Below, piece after piece: positions 50,701-59,150 of a stretch of 64,000 nt of DNA. The stretch spans positions 10,974,001 to 11,038,000 of the forward strand of contig CM057136.1 of assembly GCA_029964075.1 (NCBI GenBank). Reading direction: 5' to 3'. This stretch comes from Patiria pectinifera (lineage: Eukaryota; Echinodermata; Asteroidea; Valvatida; Asterinidae). Every line of letters begins with the position of its first letter. Positions within the stretch are counted from its first letter, which is position 1. The notes under the pieces were generated by a model, which saw nothing but the letters and a program-made list of their open reading frames with translations, made no database searches and was not told the DNA's origin. A program made the translations under genes and the position numbers.

Positions 50701-53700
50701 TTTTTCAATTTTTTTATCAGGTGGTTAATTACGGAATCGGTGGCCACTATGAGCCACACTTTGACTTTGCCAGAGTGAGTATCCTAAATTCATAATTAAT
50801 ATTAATTTTTTTGGGGTGCCAAATAACAGCATGCTTAACATAAATTGTGCATAATAATAGCTACTACTATTAAACCTACTAACCTCAATAAGTTTTGTAG
50901 AATGATGCTTTCTAAAAAAAAAAGGAAATTTCAAAAATAATACCTTTTTGGCTTAATATTTCTCAAGACATTGCAGTCAATATTTTAAAATCATCAAATG
51001 TTTTATAAAATAATAAATGTGAAATGACCAGTTTTTTTCATTGTAGTATTGCAACCCTTCACCATTTGTCTAACTCTACACAATAGACATAATAACTCAA
51101 AAATCAGAATTTCTAAAAACCTTTCAAAGTTGACAAAGGTATCTGAATTCATAGATAATCCATTTTTATTAGAATAAGTTAGTTTGTTTTTCATTCATAT
51201 CATTTCTATCCATTTCAGATATCATTTCTTGCCGTCATCATGCCAAGTTGCCAACCAACATCGTTGTTTTTTTGTATATAATGTCACGCATCAGTCGCTT
51301 ACATTTTGTGTTTCAACAATTATTAGATTGACATTTAGTTTCATTTAAAATATCCATTACTTCATTGAACATATAATCAAATTATACTGATAAGTGAAAA
51401 AATATCAACGTGTACCAAAGTATACCATGAAATAATTCCTATTACATGTAGGTTTAAATTATTTTTTGAGAAAATTTTAATCTTTCAATTTATGTCAGTT
51501 TGAAACTGAAATCGGAACAATTCCCCCCCCCCAAAAAAAATAGCGAGCTGTGAATCTGAATTCCACCAATCAGCACATTGCTGGTTACAATGTTATTGTA
51601 GCGGCTGTGACATCACCCTGTAAACCCTCCATTAATTTGCATAAATTAACATAATACTGCACGGTGTTCTGCCCATGTGTAATTGTTCAATTTCGTACTG
51701 TGCCACTGAATTGCGCACTCATGTGAATAAGCCCCAAGATGATTCAATTCTAAATCTTCCAAAATTAATCGCTTTAAATCATGATGTGGCTTTGAACAAC
51801 AGGAACCAACAGTCTTTTTGTAAACTTCGGTGAAATTGAAAAATATGTACCATTTATGTTCTTCCTGTATTAACAGTATCTTTGTTATTCTTTTTCTCTT
51901 CCGTATGCTTTTAACTTTTTTATCTACGCTTCCTCGCATTGTTTGCTCTTCCCCTGTCTGCCCACACTCCCCCTGTGATGTGCACGCGACTCTTCTGAGA
52001 TAGCTGATTGGCCCCGCCTGCCTTTGTTTTGCCGACCTTTGACCCGCCGACCTTTGACCCGGCAACCTTTGACCTCACTGATGCTTTGCATACATGCATT
52101 GTTTGTGGTGTCTTTACAGTGTATGTATTGTTGCATTTGTGTGAACTACTAGGTACAGTACCAGCAGGCACCACATAAAATTATCTATTGACAAATTACT
52201 CCCTGTACCGTCCCAAACTGCCCTGCCTGTTACTCCCTGTACTGCCCCAAACCACCCTGCCTGTTACTCCCTGTAAAGCTCCAAACCACCCAGCCTGTTA
52301 CTCCCTGTACTGCCCCAAACCACCCTGCCTGTTACTCCCTGTACTGTCCCAAACTACCCAGCCTGTTACTCCCTGTACTGCCCCAACCCTCCCTGCCTGT
52401 TACTCCCTGTACTGTCCCAAACTACCCAGCCTGTTACTCCCTGTACTGCCCCAAACCACCCTGCCTGTTACTCCCTGTACTGCCCCAAACTACCCTGCCT
52501 GTTACTCCCTGTACTACCCCAAACCACCCAGCCCGTTACTCCCTGTACCGCCCCAAACTGCCCTGCCTGTTACTCCCTGTACTGCCCCAAACCACCCTGC
52601 CTGTTACTCCCTGTACTGCCCCAAACCACCCTGCCTGTTACTCCCTGTACTGCCCCACACCACCCTGCCTGTTACTCCCTGTACTGCCCCAAACCACCCT
52701 GCCTGTTACTCCCTGTACTGCCCCAAACCGCCCTGAAACTTTGACTATTTAAATTATGTGTTCTGCTGGTACTGAGCAAGAGACTGTCTTTATTTTTTAT
52801 GCAAAATTTCTGCATGAAAATTAGGTAATTTGCATAAATTATCAGATGTGGAAATTTTAAATGACCATTCGTAGTTCATCATGAAAGTTTAATTTTCGTT
52901 TGAACTTATAATAAGTGACCAAATGTACCGAGTTTCCATGAGTCTTTTTTGTTAATTTTTGTATCATAAAAATGTTTTGACTATCTGCATGAAAGAAAAG
53001 ACCTAAATTTTAGCTGCTTCTAAAATGTTACTTCGTATGAAATGGCTGAAATCCAGCTTTGCTCGCTTGTGCAGTTCTCTTTCAATGTTCTACTGTGAAA
53101 ATGTACAGAAATTTAAGTTTTGAGCAAAAATCGGCTTTATTTTTCAATTTTCATGGTGGTCTGTACCTTAAATGCCATTCATCCAGAAATGTTTTAACCA
53201 AAACAAACATCTAATTTGCAAACCAAATTTTGGCAAATCGGTTTACTTTAATACAATTGTTTTCACACTAGATATAAGTTTGCAGTTTGCTTTAGTAGTT
53301 TAAAACTTGTAGAGCAACATCTTGTTTTTAGATTTTCTGATGTTCTCTTGATCGATAATTTTAATCCCAAAGGGACATAAGAACATTTTTGTAGTAGAAT
53401 TTTTGTGATTGATGACTGAACCAGCTTCCACGTCGTTTTGTGTTGTTTTTGTGATTTTTTTCCGTTTCAGAGACCCAATGCTTATTCGGTTGGCAATCGA
53501 ATAGCCACTATGTTGTTCTATGTAAGTAAACAAAAGCAAAAGGTATGGGTAGCGTACGTTCCCGTCCCGACCCCCGCCCCCACTCCCCACCCCCGGCATG
53601 TAAGCTGCGACGTGATTGGGGAAGAGCAAATAGACGCGAGGATGAAAAGATACGATTGGCTGAGGTCCTATGGGCTGTTCCATTTCCATCCGGGGGTGAG

Positions 53701-56700
53701 CTCTGTGTGCCGATGTCAACACCTCAAAAGTTGAAATAATATTTTCGCAAAACTCACACACGTTTTTGTCTTGTCAGTTGTCACATTACGTGTATGAATG
53801 GTGTTTAGCTTGCAGACCACTATTAACGAAATGCCATTTTTATTAACACTAATTCATCATTCTTGGATATGTCATAAATGTATCTACTTTCCATGAATGA
53901 CGGAGAACGTTCATTTCTATGTAATCTTAGTGTATTTCCTTTTCAGCACGGTAACTGGGAATTCAGTTTTCCGCTTTCCAGAACTATCCCAGTTTTAGTT
54001 TTGTCCTGTTTTTGCACTTGTTTTCAAATCATTTTTTTTTTTCATGTTTGTTTCCTGCGTGTTTTGGAGCACATTTCACCCCACGCAGCATGGAAATTTC
54101 ATGCCCCTGGGACTTCACTCAATCGTTCCAAATTCATCTTTTTTTTCTTCAAAACCCAGTCCTGAAGATGGAAACACAACGTACAATCCATTTTTTCCAT
54201 CTTTTCTGAACTTAAACTTGAGATTACATACACTGTGTCTCAAAAAAAAAAATGCAAACAAAATATAACGGAATGCCAGACGTAGAATGTGTGACCGACA
54301 TAGATAATATAGGTATGGTTTGAAAGATACGCCTTTCCACTCTAAAAGGAGGCATCAAATGTTCAAATCTGATAATTTTTGACACAGTTATGAGTGATTT
54401 TCAAAGAGAGGTCAAATTGACCATGGGACCAAGTTTTCAATTTTCGGCATTGGGAGGAAGGTAGCCTAATTGCCTGACCTACAAACAATGCGTTTAGCAT
54501 TTAAACACAACTCTAAACACTTTCTTGCTATCAGTTTGTAAACATGTTTACATGCTAAACATTTTTAGCATGAGGTGATAGCAAGAAAGTGTTTAGAATT
54601 GTGTTTACTCGCTAAACAGATGTTTTTGTAGACCAGGCAAATATCCACACAGAGACAATTAGGCTACCTTTGTCCCAATGCCTAAAATTGAAAACTTGGT
54701 CCCATGGTCCATTTGACCTCTCTTGGAAAATTACTCGTAACTCTGTCAAAAATTATCAAATTTTGACGTTTGATGTCTCGTTTGAAAGTGGAAAGGCGTA
54801 TCCTTCAAACCATACCTATATTATCTATGTTGGCCAAACATTCTACGTCTGGCATTCCGTTATATTTTGTTTGCATTTTTTTTAGACACACTTGTATCAA
54901 AATCTTTTTGTTTGGACTGGGTTGATTGTTGAGTTGCCGCTGTGACATACGTTGTCCACTTTTGCTCTTCCCTGTAATAATTGATTGTTTCTGTGAAAAC
55001 TACGTGACTGGATGGCCATGTGCAGAAAGAAGAGACCAATGCGTTCAAAGACCTGGGTACCGGCAATCGTATTGCCACAATGCTGTTCTACGTAAGTATT
55101 GAAAAGGCCAACTCCAGCGTTATGTAATGTCGGTGACAGAGCTCTTAAGAGCTCGGCGAGTAAACCTGAAAATATAATTTTCAAATCTTATACATCCATC
55201 ATCTAGTAATGGCCAAGGAGATTACAGACTAGGAGTTTTGGATCATTTCTCTGAATCGTTAATTAGATATGATCATGGTTAATTGGCTCTGTCACGGACG
55301 TTACACTTCCTTTTATAATGCTGGAATTGCCTAAAACAAAACAAAAAAATCACTGAAAACAAGAAAAGATGAGATTAAACTGAAATCAGTTATTTTTTGG
55401 GCTGAAAAATCCAACTGTTTTTTTGGTTGTATTCCTTGCGATGCACCTATAATTGTTGATTTTGTTTTAAAGCAAAAACTGTGTGTAAGAAAACTTCATA
55501 TGTTTCACAGTACCTGTTTAAACCAGTTCGCGCTGGGATTATTTGACATTGATCAGACCCAGGCGCGGAATGTTTTTTTTTTCATGAACCTTGATGCCAG
55601 ACAGGTTCAGGCCGTCATCTGCGGGTAGCACACCCTGATATTTCCGGCCTCGCTCACTGCGAGCGGGTCGCTGACAGATATTTCCGGCCTCGCTCGTTTC
55701 TTGTTTATCCGTCATCTGTTCCGAATACCGCAAAACCTTTGCGTGTATACACGTCATCCGACATGAACTGGTCATAACTAGTGATTTTTTATATCATTGT
55801 TCTGGACCGAAAACAATGCACGCAAAGCATTTTTTTTTAAAATTGCAGGTGCATATTTCTATTGTAAAGATACATGAACTGGTAATCATTCTATTCAATT
55901 TGAATGTTTACCAGTTACGCTCTTCTTATTTTTTTTTTCTGAGTGACAGTTACTTTTTTTTTTCGTCACAAATTTGATGGAAATGGTAAATGTATCTCAA
56001 CTTTATGTCACTGAAACAATATTGAATTGAGTAGCGAAAAAACATCAAGAGTGTTCACATTGGAGCAAGTTCAACTAACTTTACTCAAGCGCGGGATGGT
56101 TGGACTTCTCTAGTCAACCATTTGGAACCGGGGCAGGGTTGCATCACTGGTAACCAATAGCTGCACCCATCATAACACACACCAGGGAGCCAGGATTAAG
56201 ATGTTTCATGATGAAGTTTTCACCAGCGTTTGACCAGAAACTTTCTCACGTTGCTATTAGTGCGCAGGCGTAAGTTACGTCACGAAATCAACGACCAGAC
56301 GACTAATGGTCCTCATTTGAGCTTGCTCTTTGTTGGACAGGTTCGTGGCTTTTGTCGTTGATATTTTCCGAATGAACTTTTGTCGTAGATGAGCGACGTA
56401 CCAGCAGGAGGGGCCACTGTGTTTCCTTTGGTTGGCGCCAGAGTACTCCCTAGAAAGGTACAATCAACATCTTGTAAAAGGCAACAAAATTTTTGTATTT
56501 CTCATATTAAGTTCTGTTTTTGGTATATGACATGCAATTTTCATTGTCATGGTTACAGTGATTACATGGTTACATGGTTACAGAATCAAGTGTGATAATA
56601 CAAGGGTTCAAACCCTGACAGGGAATTATGGGGCTTGTGTTCTTGGGCAAGACACTTTACTACAATTGCCGTTCTCCACCCAGGAGTGTAAATGGGTACC

Positions 56701-58064
56701 TGTGGTCCAATGGTTACGATGTTTGACTCATGTGCCGTTGTACATGGGTTCGAACCCCGACAGGGAACATGGTGCTTATGTCCTTGGGCAAGACACTTTA
56801 CTACGATTGCCTCTCTCCACCCAGGAGTATAAATGGGTACCTGTGAAGGTGGAGACCAGATTGCGATGATCTCGAGCTGCTGCAGAAAACTGGTCTCCCC
56901 AACTCATGTGCGGTAATAGATGGTGCGTGTGTCCTTGGGCAAGGCACTTTACTACAATTGCCTCTCTCCACCCACGGGTTTAATGGCTGCCTGTGAGGGT
57001 AGAGACCAGATTGCGCTGATCTCGAAGTACTGCAGAGAAATGGTCTCGCGGTGTGATGAACAGGGATAGTAATTCTGAAACGCAAATGAGACTTTGGTGC
57101 TATGCAAGCCTCACATTAGTATTATTACGGTTCTTGTTTTCATTTTCACAGGGTACGGGTGCTTTCTGGTTCAATTTGTTCCCGTCCGGTGAAGGTGATT
57201 ACGACACAAGACACGCAGCGTGTCCCGTCTTAGCAGGATCCAAGTGGGGTAAGCTCTTATCCCTAAAACCGTGTTCACATTGAACTAATGTTTGAGAGAT
57301 TTTACCTGGTTGGTGGTAAAATTTGAATGAGTAACGTCTTACCAGAGCCGCACTTGGACTTTTGAATCAGGAAAAGGTTACCAAGACAGTGGTAATTTAG
57401 CAAGGCCGTGGCTAACTTTACCAAGACGTGGCTAAAATTACCAACACCTAACTAATATTACCAACACCTGGATATTTTTGTGGCTAATTTTACCAAGACC
57501 TGGTTACTTTTAACCAAGACCTGGTTGCCTTAACCAAGACCTGGTTAATTTTACCAAGACTGTTGATAATTTTACCAAGACCATGGCTAATTTTACCAAG
57601 ATCGTTGCTAATTTTACCAAGACCATGGCTAATTCTACCGCGACAGTGGCTAATTCTGTTAAGACAGGCAAATTGTATCAAGACTGTGGTTAGTTTTACC
57701 AAGACTGTGGTTAATTTTTCCAAGACTGTGGCTAATATTACCAACACCTAGCTAATTTTACCAAGACCGTGGCTAATTTTACGAAGACCGTGGCTAATTC
57801 TACCAAGACAGTGGCTAATTCTACAAAGACTTGGCTAATTTTACCAAGACTGTCACAGATTTTACCAAGACTGTGGTTAATTTTACCAAGACAGTGTATT
57901 TCACCATGACCTGGCTGATTTTACCATGACTGGCTAATTTTACCAGGACCGTAATTAATTTCTATATTTTTTTCCTGTTTTGTCCAGTTTCCAACATATG
58001 GATCCACGAGCACGGACAGGAGTTCCGTCGCAAGTGTGGTATGACCCCAGACGTCAAATATTAG
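29764..58064 (+). CDS. P4HA: collagen prolyl 4-hydroxylase alpha subunit, complete
   Basis: ER enzyme that hydroxylates collagen X-Pro-Gly prolines using Fe(II), 2-oxoglutarate and ascorbate, paired with PDI. Exons: 29764-29933, 33529-33683, 35165-35329, 41164-41330, 46301-46352, 47248-47474, 48664-48837, 49769-49939, 50721-50774, 10a 53471-53521 or 10b 55026-55091, 56389-56457, 57152-57248, 57988-58064. All phases agree; 547 residues with 10b, 542 with 10a, near the usual 530-540. A signal peptide (MRTLVLLSLLGLIVMCQA) precedes the N-terminal domain. Exons 4-6 carry the TPR peptide-binding region, including NGDMDQALSYTEQLLEI. Catalytic residues fit His440-x-Asp442 (GGHYEPHFDF), His511 (DTRHAACP) and Lys521 (AGSKW), with 10b numbering. 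Exon 6 adds an acidic insert (EADEEEDEDDDEGWVEV) that I do not recall in vertebrate homologues. There is no KDEL, as expected because PDI supplies retention. The paralogue class (P4HA1, 2 or 3) cannot be assigned. Confidence 0.93.
30090..30500. repeat. family H repeat in P4HA intron 1
   Basis: TGGTCCCAGAGGGCCAGCCT through TGTGCACTCTGGGACCGGC parallels 20855-21215. A block near 30222-30385 (AAAATCGGACTCGTTTGACA) is absent from the other copy and looks inserted. Confidence 0.65.
30560..30975. repeat. family B repeat, uninterrupted copy
   Basis: It has the same order of TCCTCCAAAATCC and GCAGGATTGAGGCTACA motifs as 28985-29640, with the empty hAT target site at 30761-30768. It lies in P4HA intron 1. 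Confidence 0.7.
30976..33160. other. P4HA intron 1, no recognised feature
   Basis: AT-rich intronic DNA. A small GGACATTTGTCACAAAATGT palindrome lies near 31903, and an ORF at 32177-32419 lacks any family motif. Nothing coding is supported. Confidence 0.6.
33160..33370. repeat. dispersed repeat, family N
   Basis: ACAGTACCCCTAAACTGA, GGGTTGGCACACCTCC and AATTTGCCAGGATGGGTATG recur in order at 63135-63355. The copy stops about 160 bases before P4HA exon 2. Confidence 0.7.
33820..34083 (-). mobile_element. tRNA-derived SINE, minus orientation
   Basis: On the minus strand it reads GTGTCATGGCCTAGCGGTTA with box B GGTTCGAGCCC and the body TTAAGCAAGGCACTTAACCA. It closely matches 16490-16756. Confidence 0.8.
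34140..34205 (-). repeat. inverted fragment of P4HA exon 2
   Basis: Read on the minus strand this repeats ACAGAAAGCCAACACAGAGG, then CCGTACAGGACCCAGAACAC and TGTCCCACCCATTCAATGCC, close to exon 2 at 33541-33610. It encodes QKANTEAVQDPEHY and then diverges. It is an inverted partial exon copy in intron 2 with no splice context, so a relic. Confidence 0.75.
34690..34765 (+). repeat. tRNA-like sequence (Thr-GGT-like relic)
   Basis: GGCTAGCTCAGTTGGTAGAG gives a good box A and AGGTTCAAACC a box B. The anticodon loop would read GGT, but position 33 is C in place of U and the T-stem pairs poorly. A similar block with other changes lies at 35035. Both look like tRNA-derived repeat heads and not working genes. 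Confidence 0.5.
35035..35110 (+). repeat. second tRNA-like sequence beside P4HA exon 3
   Basis: GGAAAGCTCAGTGGGTAGAG and AGGTTCAAACCTCACTCCAG match the copy at 34690-34765. The preceding CGCCCCTTGAACAAAGA also matches, so the repeated unit is longer than the tRNA-like part. It lies about 55 bases upstream of exon 3. Confidence 0.55.
36261..36651. mobile_element. MITE with GTTCGACYTT ends
   Basis: GTTCGACCTT at the left and AAAGTCGAAC at the right are inverted. Inside, CACTAGCC, TAGCCCGC and GCTAGCGGGCTA recur on both sides. There is no coding frame. It lies in P4HA intron 3. Confidence 0.65.
37015..37180. repeat. family C fragment
   Basis: TATCCACTGAGCTCAAACTT and GATTTTGAGCGATTTTGTCG match the family C copies at 12122 and 13428. 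It lies in P4HA intron 3. Confidence 0.6.
37755..37925 (-). mobile_element. tRNA-derived SINE, minus orientation
   Basis: The body (CTCTCTCCACCCAGGAGTAT) and box B (GGGGTTCGAATCC) read on the minus strand. Its tail (CTGGATGGGATGCTAGTCCA on plus) matches 8456-8737. Confidence 0.75.
37998..38060. repeat. short inverted repeat
   Basis: GTAGACTGGTTCCTG and CAGGAACCAGTCTAC flank about 30 bases. CTGGTTCC-type ends also occur near 17525 and 60235, suggesting a tiny MITE family. Confidence 0.6.
38355..38430. repeat. ACATGT microsatellite
   Basis: GTACATGTACATGTAGTTAC and similar self-complementary units. The open frame across it is an artefact of repetition. Confidence 0.85.
40271..40465. mobile_element. 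MITE, family G, second copy
   Basis: It matches 21374-21583 through most of its length, with a short internal deletion and a slightly eroded right end. It lies in P4HA intron 3. Confidence 0.8.
41019..41072. repeat. C-rich tract before P4HA exon 4
   Basis: CCCCGTCCCCGTCCCCGTCC grades into CACCCC units. The minus strand is quadruplex-prone. It lies about 90 bases upstream of the exon 4 acceptor. Confidence 0.75.
41395..41785. repeat. family B repeat, inverted copy
   Basis: CCTCAATCCTGCAAAATCC and TTGACACAGTGCGTACTCC are the reverse complement of 30560-30975. It begins about 65 bases after the P4HA exon 4 donor. Confidence 0.7.
41939..42320. mobile_element. MITE, family I, fourth copy
   Basis: TTAGGCCAAAAAAAAAAAAG and TTTTTTGGCCTTA ends, with GTCTCTGGTCAG and CTGACCAGAGAC inside. 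The interior is largely the reverse complement of 17137-17479. Confidence 0.8.
42715..42827. repeat. perfect 50-bp inverted repeat with 13-base loop
   Basis: Arms 42715-42764 and 42778-42827 are exact complements as read, beginning TTTATCACTCTGTTTAAGAC. An RNA through P4HA intron 4 could fold into a long hairpin. GTTTAAGACCA near 44093 looks like a relic of the same family. Confidence 0.9.
42892..43733. mobile_element. 0.84-kb element with inverted ends
   Basis: CAGTGTGTGAAATTA at the left and TAATTTCACGCACTG at the right are near-perfect inverted ends. Inside, CAAAATGTCCGAGCAC and GGACATTTTGTCCGAGCAC occur near both termini. There is no transposase frame. It lies in P4HA intron 4. Confidence 0.65.
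44370..45537. mobile_element. 1.17-kb element with CACGTATGTTTCAGCC ends
   Basis: The 16-base left end is matched by its exact complement at 45522-45537, with GCATTTAGTTG/AACTAAATGAG and GCATGCGC motifs inside both ends. The ORF at 44857-45123 shows no known domain. It lies in P4HA intron 4. Confidence 0.65.
45591..46005. repeat. minisatellite of TCACAAGTC-type units, 5' of exon 5
   Basis: AGTCCTCACAAGTCTAAGTC and related units repeat, with a higher-order period marked by CCATCACAAGCCCATCACCA. It ends about 300 bases before P4HA exon 5. Confidence 0.9.
46396..47070. repeat. minisatellite of CACAAGTCAT-type units, 3' of exon 5
   Basis: About 9-13-base units such as AGTCATTCACAAGTCATCAC repeat for nearly 700 bases, starting about 45 bases after the exon 5 donor. 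The unit resembles the array on the other side of the exon. GTGAATTGACTTGCAATTTG-like complements occur near 47140-47220. Confidence 0.9.
47500..48205 (+). repeat. GACTGTCAA array with partial copies of P4HA exon 6
   Basis: Intron 6 begins with copies of the exon 6 3' end and its donor: 47602-47679 (78 bases, nearly identical to 47397-47474), 47780-47814 and 47959-47993, each followed by GGTCAGATACAAAATATGAC or a variant. Between them GACTGTCAAATGACTGTCAT units repeat. The copies have a donor but no matching acceptor, so they are probably silent. Confidence 0.85.
48855..49272. mobile_element. family F element, longer relative
   Basis: It starts TTAACCACTTTGCGCCGGGA 17 bases after the exon 7 donor and ends ACGCGAACTGGTT. 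The interior is longer than, and mostly unlike, the copies at 6857 and 55519. Confidence 0.55.
50041..50228. mobile_element. family D MITE, short copy
   Basis: TTTTCCTGTCCCTGTTAC and GTACAGGGTCAGGAAAA are imperfect inverted ends. The body (CACTCCTTAATGCAGTCGTC) matches 14223-14735 and 19838-20340 in reverse. It lies in P4HA intron 8. Confidence 0.7.
50775..52015. other. P4HA intron 9, first part, no recognised feature
   Basis: AT-rich DNA with no exon-like sequence or clear repeat family apart from a short C run at 51521-51532. Confidence 0.55.
52026..52074 (-). promoter_or_regulatory. three tandem DR1-like sites
   Basis: GACCTTTGACC, GACCTTTGACC and AACCTTTGACC follow one another. On the minus strand each resembles an AGGTCA-n-AGGTCA nuclear-receptor element (HNF4/RXR class). 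They are close enough to be a tiny repeat, and binding is unproven. Confidence 0.35.
52195..52740 (+). repeat. 34-bp minisatellite, about 16 units
   Basis: The unit CTGCCTGTTACTCCCTGTAC followed by TGCCCCAAACCACC repeats with few changes. Because 34 shifts frame each unit, three units make a 34-codon cycle that happens to stay open for 182 codons. It is intronic (P4HA intron 9). Confidence 0.92.
53471..53521 (+). CDS. P4HA: P4HA alternative exon 10a
   Basis: A TTTCAG acceptor and GTAAG donor frame 51 bases encoding RPNAYSVGNRIATMLFY. Phase 0/0 joins it to exon 9 (ending HFDFAR) and exon 11 (starting MSDVPAGGATVFP). It replaces exon 10b. From memory, vertebrate P4HA2 has one exon of a similar RPF...GNRLATFLNY type, so 10a is probably a conserved isoform exon. 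Confidence 0.88.
54237..54887. repeat. about 650-bp near-palindrome between exons 10a and 10b
   Basis: The left arm from GTCTCAAAAAAAAAAATGCA is complementary to the right arm ending near 54887. Agreement runs through CGGAATGCCAGACGTAGAA, ATAATATAGGTATGGTTTGA, GGACCAAGTTTTCAATTTT and TAGCAAGAAAGTGTTTAGA, with scattered mismatches and a small central loop near 54530-54575. It resembles a foldback element with no coding capacity. Confidence 0.88.
55026..55091 (+). CDS. P4HA: P4HA alternative exon 10b
   Basis: A TGCAG acceptor and GTAAG donor frame 66 bases encoding KEETNAFKDLGTGNRIATML, then FY. Phase 0/0, interchangeable with 10a. It resembles the common exon of vertebrate P4HA1, with an acidic start and LGTGNR core. 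The second half is identical to 10a at protein level (GNRIATMLFY), while codons differ, so the duplication is not recent. Confidence 0.9.
55107..55332. mobile_element. MITE, family J, second copy
   Basis: The reverse complement of 9147-9348, with inverted ends CAACTCCAGCGTTAT and ATAATGCTGGAATTG. It begins 15 bases after the exon 10b donor. Confidence 0.75.
55519..55772. mobile_element. MITE, family F
   Basis: It starts TAAACCAGTTCGCGCTGGGA and ends CATGAACTGGTC. The body has GACAGATATTTCCGGCCTCG, as at 6857-7110. Confidence 0.75.
56090..56325. mobile_element. MITE, family A, third copy
   Basis: CACTGGTAACCAATAGCT and GCTATTAGTGCGCAGGCGTA match 5658-5985. It ends about 65 bases before the P4HA exon 11 acceptor. 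Confidence 0.7.
56576..57050 (+). mobile_element. three tandem SINE units
   Basis: The body motif CTTGGGCAAGACACTTTACT occurs near 56643 and 56793, and a variant near 56934. Box B (GGTTCGAACCCC) is clear in the second unit only. Unit starts GGTCCAATGGTTACGATG-like. It lies in P4HA intron 11. Confidence 0.75.
57300..57955 (+). repeat. minisatellite of about 21-bp units, P4HA intron 12
   Basis: TGGCTAATTTTACCAAGACC-type units repeat about 30 times with drift, filling nearly all of the intron up to 33 bases before the last exon. Confidence 0.9.
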
Positions 58065-58217
58065 AACTGTCAGATAACTGGATCTTCAGAATTTTGCTTT
58101 TTTTGTTTTTGCCTTTAAATTTGTAACTATAGTTTTCGATTTTCTTTTCTTTTAAAGTAATTTGAAAAAGAAATTTATAATAACTGCCAAATAATTTGAC
58201 AAAACCGAAATCATCAA

Positions 58218-58223
58218 AATAAA
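58218..58223 (+). promoter_or_regulatory. candidate poly(A) signal for P4HA
   Basis: AATAAA stands 154 bases after the stop codon. Further AATAAA hexamers occur downstream (for example near 58602), so a longer 3' end is possible. Confidence 0.4.
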
Positions 58224-58865
58224 AATCATGTATCAAACGAGATGATTGGTGTATATCATTGGATGCTTGATGATTTTGCTTTAATTATGGAGTTTGTTGC
58301 CATCGTATTTGCCGCAAGTGTTAGGTATTGCTTATTTGTGTGAGACATTTTGGTAATTATAATTTTGTGTTTTGATTGTGTATCGTGTACTCTAGTGTGT
58401 TGAAGGAACAAGTGCTGATGAGAAAAATTAGCAATAATTTTAAAGCATCAATTTCATGGAATTTAGCAGAACGTTTAAACAGTATTTTAAAAGGTGTTTA
58501 TGAAAGTGCGATTTATTAGAAATACTTCTTCCATTTCGAGAAATGAAATATTCACGTTCAAATTCAACACTTGTTTTGAATTGTTTAACAGTGCCATAAA
58601 TAAAACTCTAGATCAAGTGTTAAATGCAGAGATCCATTTTAAAATCTGTAATTTTTTTCACTTATGCAAATTCTGATCTTCCCAAGAACGCATCCTCAAA
58701 AACGTAATGTACAATATTTGCATAATTTGATGAAATGGACTGATTTGGTCAGTTCAAACCATCGTAAGTATGAATACACAATCCGACTTTCTTGAAAATG
58801 ATGGCATACCAGGCTCAACGGTTTCACAGGATGCTTGATACTATTATTTACTTTACATATTACTC

Positions 58866-59150
58866 TGAGGGGGTGGGGCCTAGTGGTAAGGGGTCGTGAC
58901 TCTTGATCAGAGGGTCAGGGGTTCGAATCCAGCTGCTGGGAACATGCTGTGTCCTTGGGCAAGCCACTTCACCCCAACTTGCCTCTCTCCACTCAGGAGT
59001 CTATTGGGTACGTACATTAGCTGGGGAGCAACCTGCGATGGACTAGCATCCCATCCAGGGGGAATAGAAATATTCTCAGTTGTTTCATGCTACTGAAACC
59101 GGAGATAAACGCTGGCCTGATGGGCCACATTGGCTTGTGACAGACTTTCA
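58866..59150 (+). mobile_element. tRNA-derived SINE, nearly full length
   Basis: GGGGCCTAGTGGTAAGG, box B GGGGTTCGAATCC, TGTGTCCTTGGGCAAGCCAC and the tail CCTGATGGGCCACATTGGC make it the closest relative of 8456-8737. Confidence 0.85.

Noticed and set aside
52188-52736. Pro/Cys/Tyr-rich repetitive protein of 182 residues
   Set aside because: It is a byproduct of the 34-bp minisatellite, with no start context or splice support, inside a P4HA intron.
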